DNA from: Candidatus Omnitrophota bacterium
GTDB lineage: Bacteria; Omnitrophota; Gorgyraeia; Duberdicusellales; 4484-171
Assembly (NCBI GenBank): GCA_023818995.1
Contig: JAMWDA010000040.1
Span: 1 to 10,782, forward strand
Reading direction: 5' to 3'
DNA length: 10,782 nucleotides
In this document: positions 6,340-10,782 of the stretch, one piece after another
Layout of the letters: the number at the start of each line of letters is the position of its first letter
Position numbering within the stretch: the stretch's first letter is position 1
Made by a program: the position numbers and the translations under genes
Notes under the pieces: generated by a model
What the model was told of the DNA's origin: nothing
What the model saw: only the letters and a program-made list of their open reading frames with translations
The model's database searches: none

Positions 6340-6362
6340 AATTCCACCCGGCGGGTGGAATT
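6340..6362. repeat. Perfect GC-rich palindrome, 11-bp arms
   Basis: AATTCCACCCG (6340-6350) and CGGGTGGAATT (6352-6362) are exact reverse complements around a single central G at 6351. The GC-rich core stands out in AT-rich DNA. No T-tract follows on either strand, so it is a poor intrinsic terminator. The right arm abuts a weak -35 box (TTGGTT, 6361-6366), so it may be an operator. A dispersed REP-like palindrome is the other likely reading. Confidence 0.85.
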
Positions 6363-6390
6363 GGTTATTTGGTATAAAATTTGCTATAAA
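6361..6390 (+). promoter_or_regulatory. Possible promoter of the RlpA-like gene
   Basis: TTGGTT (6361-6366), an 18-nt spacer and TATAAA (6385-6390). A second weak pair, TTGTTT (6408-6413), 17 nt, TATATA (6431-6436), lies closer to the gene. Both are weak matches in very AT-rich DNA, so at most one is likely real. Confidence 0.3.
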
Positions 6391-6458
6391 AAAATAAAGA
6401 GGGAAATTTGTTTTTTTTCAATTTATATGGTATATATGTATGGTAATAGGTAAAATCT

Positions 6459-7010
6459 ATGTGTAAGAATATAAAAATAAAGATATATAGAATTTCCTTT
6501 ATATGGTTATTTATAATTTTTGTTATCTCAGGAGTAGGTTATGGCAATAAGATTAAAAGTAAGTATATAATTAAAAGAGGTTCTTTAAACTTATATGAAG
6601 AGATTAATTTATCTAATATCCCAATTACCCCCACTGCCAATAAACCTTTAGAAGTAAAAGAAATATATAATTTATCCTTTGATTCTTCACAAATTGTTGT
6701 TAATGGTATAGCTTCATGGTATTCAAGAAAAGATAGAGGCATACGTAAAACTACTGCCAATATGGAAATATTTGACGATACTAAATTTACCTGTGCAATG
6801 TGGGGAGTGCCTTTTGGTAGTCTGGTAAAGGTTACCAACTTAAAGAATGGTAAAGCAGTGGTTGTTAGAGTTAATGACCGTGGACCTGCCGGTTGGTTAG
6901 TAAAACAGGGTAGAGTAATAGATTTAACTAAAGAAGCTTTCTCTCAAATAGCTTCTCTTCAAGAAGGATTGGTGGAAGTAAATATCACCATTATTTCTAC
7001 CAATATTTAG
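6459..7010 (+). CDS. RlpA-like double-psi beta-barrel exported protein
   Basis: Probable envelope protein of the RlpA family; characterised members are lytic transglycosylases that cut naked glycan strands at the division site. An N-terminal basic and hydrophobic segment (about 7-29) directs export; I see no clear lipobox cysteine. The DPBB domain runs from about 82 to 180: GIASWYS (83-89), TANMEIFDD (99-107), VPFGSLVKVTNLKNGK (117-132), VNDRGP (138-143) and RVIDLT (152-157). Of the conserved polar positions, E103, D140 and D155 remain, but the residue where the family usually has the AAH histidine is Met114 (TCAMWGVPFG), and the turn after DRGP is enlarged. It lacks the C-terminal SPOR domain of E. 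coli RlpA. Catalytic activity is therefore uncertain. It stands alone between two operons; the ribosome binding site is weak. Confidence 0.85.
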   Translation: MCKNIKIKIYRISFIWLFIIFVISGVGYGNKIKSKYIIKRGSLNLYEEINLSNIPITPTANKPLEVKEIYNLSFDSSQIVVNGIASWYSRKDRGIRKTTANMEIFDDTKFTCAMWGVPFGSLVKVTNLKNGKAVVVRVNDRGPAGWLVKQGRVIDLTKEAFSQIASLQEGLVEVNITIISTNI

Positions 7011-7061
7011 AATTATCCTTTCCTAAATTTTTCTTTGCAAACACTCTCTTATATTTTAAAA

Positions 7062-7067
7062 TATAAT
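7062..7067 (+). promoter_or_regulatory. Possible -10 box of the metH operon
   Basis: An exact TATAAT lies 42 nt before the first gene of the operon; transcription would start near 7074. The only -35-like TTGCAA (7035-7040) is 21 nt away, which is too far, so the promoter is weak or needs an activator. No cobalamin riboswitch or S-box would fit in the short leader. Confidence 0.35.
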
Positions 7068-7109
7068 ATACTTAAATTATTACGATTTTTCTTTTACATT
7101 CCCTAAAAT

Positions 7110-7769
7110 ATGAGATTATCAAAAGAATTTTTATTTTTAGGTTTTATTAAAATAGATCCTCCCCGGGAAAGAATTTACCGGCGATTGGGTTATAAAGATG
7201 GGATAACTAAAATTCTTCCTAATCAAAAAAGAGAGATAGACGAATATATTAATTTATCTTTGTCTTATATAGATTTAAAAGGTTTGGGAGTGAGTGTGCC
7301 TATAAAAAAGATAAATGGTTCAAAAATTTTTCTTGAGCAGGAGGGATTTTTAGAAAGCAGAGATTTAATAAAATTGCTTAAAGGATGCGATGAGGTTCTT
7401 TTTATGGGAGCAACTGCTGGTAGAAAAATAATTGAAGTTATCCAATCAGATTTGCGAGGAGAGGATTTGATGCGCGCTGTTGTTTTAGATGCCGTGGCTA
7501 GTGAAATGGTTGATGCTTCTTTGGATTGGATACGTTTGCAAATAAATAACATATTAGCTAATAGAAAAAAGTATGTTATTAATAAACGTTTCTCCTGTGG
7601 TTATGGTGATTTTTTGTTAGAGAATCAGAAACAAATATTCCATATTCTTGAAATGGAGCGATTAGGAGTAAATATCACAGATACTTATTTTCTTATCCCT
7701 GAGAAGTCGGTTACTGCTCTTTCGGGAATTAAACGGTTACCTAAAAATAAAAAGAGTGAAAAAATTTAA
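7110..7769 (+). CDS. MetH reactivation-domain protein (AdoMet-binding), stand-alone
   Basis: A 219-aa homologue of the C-terminal activation domain of cobalamin-dependent methionine synthase, which binds S-adenosylmethionine and reductively remethylates oxidised cob(II)alamin. In Thermotoga maritima the same domain is a separate protein beside MetH. The motif RFSCGYGD (160-167) matches the family RxSPGYGD loop that binds AdoMet, with Cys163 where proline is usual. Other family traits are a GATAGRKI stretch (100-107), a helix with AVASEMVDA (128-136), and the closing IPEKSVTALSGI (196-207). It lies 8 bp before metH, which lacks this domain, so the two should work together. No Shine-Dalgarno sequence is seen; the start is taken from the family-like beginning. 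The reductant that would feed this domain, a flavodoxin or similar, is not in the window. Confidence 0.88.
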   Translation: MRLSKEFLFLGFIKIDPPRERIYRRLGYKDGITKILPNQKREIDEYINLSLSYIDLKGLGVSVPIKKINGSKIFLEQEGFLESRDLIKLLKGCDEVLFMGATAGRKIIEVIQSDLRGEDLMRAVVLDAVASEMVDASLDWIRLQINNILANRKKYVINKRFSCGYGDFLLENQKQIFHILEMERLGVNITDTYFLIPEKSVTALSGIKRLPKNKKSEKI

Positions 7770-7777
7770 TTTTTGAT

Positions 7778-10198
7778 ATGGTTAAAAAAAGTCCTATGAA
7801 AAATAAAGCGAGGGAAAAAATAGAAAATATTTTAAAGAGGCGCGTGCTACTTCTTGATGGAGCCACAGGGACAGAGTTACAAAAGAAAGGTATGCCCCAA
7901 GGTGTATGTCCACAAGAATGGACAATAAATAATCCGAAAGTTTTAGAAGAGATACACTATGCATATTATAAAGCAGGAGCAGATGTTATACTTACTAATA
8001 CTTTTGGAGGCAATAGATTAAAATTAGGAGAATTTGGGATTAAGGATGTGGTAGGAATTAATCAAGAACTTGTTTATTTGGCAAAAAAGAGTGTGGGTGA
8101 AGATTGTATAATAGCGGGTGATATAGGACCTACAGGAAAGTTAGTTGAGCCTTTTGGTGAGCTTTATTTTGAGGAAGCGGTAAATATTTTTAAGGAACAA
8201 ATTAAAGCCTTGGTTAAATGTGGCGTAGATATACTTATAATTGAAACGATGATAGATATTCAGGAAGCAAGAGCTGCTCTTATTGCTGCTAAGGAGATAA
8301 GTTCTTTGTTTACAATAGTTACGATGAGTTTTGACGATAAAGGGTGCACTTTGAATGGAACAGACCCCGTAACTGCTTTGATTACCATTCAGAGTTTAGG
8401 TGCCGATGCATTTGGATGTAACTGTTCTACCGGGCCTAAAGAGATGATTAAATATATCAAAGCTATGAAACCTTATGCTAAAGTTCCCTTAGTAGCAAAG
8501 CCTAATGCTGGTATGCCTAAACTGATTAACGATAGGACAGTATACGATATGGATGTAGATTTATTTTCTTCCTTTGGTAGAGAATTATTCTATGCGGGAG
8601 CAAATATTTTAGGAGGTTGTTGTGGAACGACACCTCAACATATTAAAAGATTACGTAAAACCATTAAAAATAGAAAGCCTATTATGCCGAAAGCCAAAGC
8701 GATAAGTGCTTTAACTTCTTATTCTAAAACAGTATTTATAGAGGACAATTCCCCTTTAGTTATTGTAGGGGAAGAGATTAACCCTACAGGTAAAAGCTAC
8801 CTGCAGAAAGAATTAAGAGAAGGAAAATTTTCTGTTATTCGTCAGATGGCAAAAAAACAGGAAGATAAGGGTGTCAAGCTTTTAGATGTTAATGTTTGTG
8901 TTCCGGGTATAGATGAAGCAGAGACAATGAGGAAAACAATAAATTTTCTGTGTACAGTAACAAGATTACCGTTAGTTATCGATTCGGCGAAAGTTGAAGT
9001 TATAGAGAAAGCTTTAAGATTATATCCCGGTAGAGCTTTGATTAATTCCCTTACCGCAGAAAAACACAAACTTAAAAAAATTCTTTCCTTAGCATCAGAA
9101 TACGGAGCTATGTTTATAGCTTTACCTATTACAGATAAAGGGTTACCTCATACATTTTCTCAACGTAAAAATATAATTAACCGTATAATTAAAGAGGCAG
9201 TTAAATATGGATTTACTTACGAGGATATAATTGTGGATGCTTTAACTTTAGCAGTGTCTACCTATGAGAATGCTGCTAAGGATGTTTTAGAAACGATAGA
9301 TTGGTGTTACCAAAAATTGAAATTAAAGACTATAATAGGCTTATCTAATATTTCTTTTGGTTTACCTCAACGCAATTGGTTGAATGCTACGTTTCTTGCT
9401 ATGGCGCAAGCTAAGGGATTATGTTTAGCAATTTTAAATCCTAAAAGTTTAGAATTGATGAATGTTAAGATTAGTGCAGATTTATTACTGGGTAAAGATA
9501 AGGATGCTAAAATATTTCTAAAGCATTTTTCTGCCAACTCCAAAATTAAGAGTGAGTTAACTGATACTATCCAACCTAAGCAGAAGGTATTTAACGCTAT
9601 AGTAGAGGGTGATAGAGATAATATCATTGATTTACTTAAACAAGCTATCAACACTGGTATAGAAATAGATAAACTTATGGAAGATATAATGATACCAGCG
9701 ATAAGGCATGTAGGAGAGTTATTTGAAAATAAAGAATACTTCTTACCTCAACTCATTGCCAGTGCACAGGTTATGGAGAAGGCATTTGGGTATTTAAAAC
9801 CACATTTAGAAAGTAGGGACAGAGAACATAGTAAGAAACCAACGATAATTATTGCTACGGTTAAAGGTGATATACACGATATCGGGAAAAATATAGTTGC
9901 TTTATTATTGAGGAATTACGGATTTAATGTGATAGACCTTGGTAAGGATGTTCCTAATGAGAAAATTGTTAGAGAAGCTAAATATTATAAACCTTTCATA
10001 ATTGGTTTATCAGCACTTATGACTACCACAATGGTAAGGATGAAAGAAGTTATAGAATTAGCTAAGAAAGAAGGTGTTAATTGTCATTTTATTGTAGGAG
10101 GAGCGGTGGTAAATTTAAACTATGCTAAATCTATAGGTGCTTTTTATGCTAAAGATGGTATAAGTGCTGTAAAAGTTATTGAAGATTTAATTAGTTAA
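7778..10198 (+). CDS. metH: Cobalamin-dependent methionine synthase, without activation domain
   Basis: Transfers a methyl group from methyl-tetrahydrofolate through cobalamin to homocysteine to form methionine. Three modules are in the usual order. The homocysteine/zinc domain (about 10-300) has GCNC (213-216) and GGCCGTT (279-285); C216, C281 and C282 should bind zinc. The pterin-binding domain (about 325-590) contains VGEEINPTGKS (330-340) and LLDVNVCVPG (368-377). The B12 cap and Rossmann domains (about 600-806) contain GDIHDIG (697-703), with His700 as the lower cobalt ligand. At 806 aa it ends after the B12 domain, as in Thermotoga, and the reactivation domain is the preceding gene. Start: ATG at 7778; an alternative ATG at 7796 would drop six residues. 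Neither has a clear ribosome binding site, so coupling to the gene 8 bp upstream is likely. Confidence 0.96.
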   Translation: MVKKSPMKNKAREKIENILKRRVLLLDGATGTELQKKGMPQGVCPQEWTINNPKVLEEIHYAYYKAGADVILTNTFGGNRLKLGEFGIKDVVGINQELVYLAKKSVGEDCIIAGDIGPTGKLVEPFGELYFEEAVNIFKEQIKALVKCGVDILIIETMIDIQEARAALIAAKEISSLFTIVTMSFDDKGCTLNGTDPVTALITIQSLGADAFGCNCSTGPKEMIKYIKAMKPYAKVPLVAKPNAGMPKLINDRTVYDMDVDLFSSFGRELFYAGANILGGCCGTTPQHIKRLRKTIKNRKPIMPKAKAISALTSYSKTVFIEDNSPLVIVGEEINPTGKSYLQKELREGKFSVIRQMAKKQEDKGVKLLDVNVCVPGIDEAETMRKTINFLCTVTRLPLVIDSAKVEVIEKALRLYPGRALINSLTAEKHKLKKILSLASEYGAMFIALPITDKGLPHTFSQRKNIINRIIKEAVKYGFTYEDIIVDALTLAVSTYENAAKDVLETIDWCYQKLKLKTIIGLSNISFGLPQRNWLNATFLAMAQAKGLCLAILNPKSLELMNVKISADLLLGKDKDAKIFLKHFSANSKIKSELTDTIQPKQKVFNAIVEGDRDNIIDLLKQAINTGIEIDKLMEDIMIPAIRHVGELFENKEYFLPQLIASAQVMEKAFGYLKPHLESRDREHSKKPTIIIATVKGDIHDIGKNIVALLLRNYGFNVIDLGKDVPNEKIVREAKYYKPFIIGLSALMTTTMVRMKEVIELAKKEGVNCHFIVGGAVVNLNYAKSIGAFYAKDGISAVKVIEDLIS

Positions 10199-10206
10199 GG
10201 AAAAAT

Positions 10207-10593
10207 ATGGAGAACATTTCTTCTAAATTTAAAATACTTGTTGTAGATGATGATTATAAGATAGTAGAATATTTAAGTTATGTATTCAGATCTGCTGGTT
10301 ACGAAGTAATTTCTACTACTAAGGGTATTGAAGCAATTAATTTAGCCAAGATACATAAGCCTGATTTAATTATTCTTGATATGTTGATGCCCGAAATGAG
10401 GGGCGAAGAGGTTGTGCGAATTTTAAAAGATGATCCTTTAGTTTCTCATATTCCCATAATTTACTTTACAGGAGTAGTTTCTAAAAAAGATGAGGAATTT
10501 ATTAGAAAACTAACCGGTAATTATGGAATATTAACCAAACCCACCACTAAAGATAAACTCTTAGAGGCGGTTAGGTCTGTTTTAGGAAGATAG
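10207..10593 (+). CDS. Single-domain response regulator (CheY-like receiver)
   Basis: A 128-aa receiver domain with no output domain. The acidic pocket is in LVVDDD (11-16), the phosphoacceptor is Asp58 (LIILDMLMP, 55-62), the switch threonine is Thr88 (YFTG), and the conserved lysine is Lys111 (LTKP). All catalytic residues for phosphorylation are present. It starts 8 bp after metH with a TAAGGA ribosome binding site (10196-10201), so it is probably cotranscribed with metH. No histidine kinase lies in the window. It could act in a phosphorelay, in chemotaxis-type signalling, or on a partner protein; the link to methionine metabolism rests only on position. Confidence 0.93.
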   Translation: MENISSKFKILVVDDDYKIVEYLSYVFRSAGYEVISTTKGIEAINLAKIHKPDLIILDMLMPEMRGEEVVRILKDDPLVSHIPIIYFTGVVSKKDEEFIRKLTGNYGILTKPTTKDKLLEAVRSVLGR

Positions 10594-10664
10594 TTTATTA
10601 ATATATACCTTTTATCCTACTACCTACCAATAGATATAGAAGTATAAATTTAAAGAGGGGTAGT

Positions 10665-10694
10665 TTGACTTGAAAAACCCATATAAAATATGGT
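10665..10694 (+). promoter_or_regulatory. Possible promoter downstream of the metH operon
   Basis: TTGACT (10665-10670), an 18-nt spacer and TATGGT (10689-10694), in a stretch of about 190 bp without a clear gene. An AAGGAG lies at 10727-10732, but no start codon is correctly spaced after it. A terminator for the metH operon is not evident. Confidence 0.3.
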
Positions 10695-10752
10695 ATTAAT
10701 AAATTAGTTATAGGTTTATAGATAAAAAGGAGTCAACTATTTAAAATAAAAG

Positions 10753-10782
10753 ATGAACAATTTACTTAAATACTCTATTCTC
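10753..10782 (+). CDS. Possible start of a further gene, cut by window end
   Basis: Ten codons from ATG at 10753 stay open to the window edge and read MNNLLKYSIL, which could begin a signal peptide or membrane helix. A promoter-like pair lies upstream, but the nearest AAGGAG (10727-10732) is 20 nt away, too far for a normal ribosome binding site. Too short to classify. Confidence 0.3.
   Translation, partial: MNNLLKYSIL

Larger units (their letters stand above)
6168..6458. other. Gene-free AT-rich gap with one palindrome
   Basis: I see no coding frame, tRNA or terminator with a T-run in this 291-bp gap. It holds a perfect GC-rich palindrome (6340-6362), two weak promoter-like pairs upstream of the RlpA gene (TTGGTT/TATAAA at 6361-6390 and TTGTTT/TATATA at 6408-6436), and otherwise AT-rich sequence. 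The first 170 bp show nothing I can name. Confidence 0.6.

Noticed and set aside
6340..6362. Intrinsic terminator of trpB2
   Set aside because: The hairpin is strong but lies 170 nt downstream of the stop and is followed by no T-run on either strand.
6539..6838. 99-aa reverse-strand reading frame opposite the RlpA-like gene
   Set aside because: It is antisense to a clear DPBB coding sequence, has no family resemblance and no promoter or ribosome binding site.
9367..9654. 95-aa reverse-strand reading frame inside metH
   Set aside because: Antisense to the well-conserved MetH pterin/B12 linker, with no independent coding evidence.

Overview
The window is AT-rich (roughly two-thirds A+T by eye), densely packed and bacterial, with the standard code: TGA, TAG and TAA all act as stops. 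An RlpA-like exported protein and a lipoprotein suggest a cell envelope with lipoproteins and probably an outer membrane. Several genes lack a clear Shine-Dalgarno sequence. The gene mix is LipM/LipA lipoate synthesis, a TrmI-type tRNA methyltransferase, a TrpB2-type tryptophan synthase beta chain, and a MetH whose reactivation domain is a separate protein as in Thermotoga. I infer an uncultured, low-GC, probably anaerobic or thermophile-related lineage such as an Omnitrophota-like candidate phylum, but the sequence does not settle this.

Layout. (1) Positions 1-1345 (+): the 3' part of a LipM-like octanoyltransferase, translationally coupled through an ATGA overlap to lipoyl synthase lipA. 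(2) Positions 1335-2096 (-): trmI, overlapping the lipA tail by 11 bp. It has a promoter so close to its start codon that the mRNA is nearly leaderless. (3) Positions 2097-2481: a 385-bp intergenic region with the trmI promoter, two small inverted repeats, a possible mobile-element scar, and two tandem TTGACT promoters reading rightward. (4) Positions 2482-6167 (+): a tight five-gene run with gaps of 7-13 bp: htpX with an EF-hand-type loop, an RNase III without a dsRNA-binding domain, a CBM11-like lipoprotein, an 85-aa stand-alone EF-Tu-domain-II-like barrel, and trpB2. (5) Positions 6168-6458: a 291-bp gap with a perfect GC-rich palindrome. (6) Positions 6459-7010 (+): an RlpA-like double-psi beta-barrel protein. 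(7) Positions 7110-10593 (+): a tight operon of a MetH reactivation-domain protein, MetH (Hcy, pterin and B12 modules) and a lone response-regulator receiver. (8) Positions 10594-10782: non-coding, with a weak promoter-like pair and perhaps the first codons of another gene.

Functional links. LipM and LipA would make protein-bound lipoate for glycine cleavage or 2-oxoacid dehydrogenases. The MetH pair makes methionine from homocysteine and methyl-tetrahydrofolate using cobalamin. The htpX-to-trpB2 run mixes membrane proteolysis, RNA processing, surface carbohydrate binding and indole/tryptophan metabolism and has no obvious single theme. I see no clear new defence system, CRISPR array, tRNA, rRNA or intact mobile element. 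The most interesting items are the minimal RNase III with altered acidic residues, the calcium-loop HtpX, the orphan translation-factor barrel, and the two structured intergenic regions.
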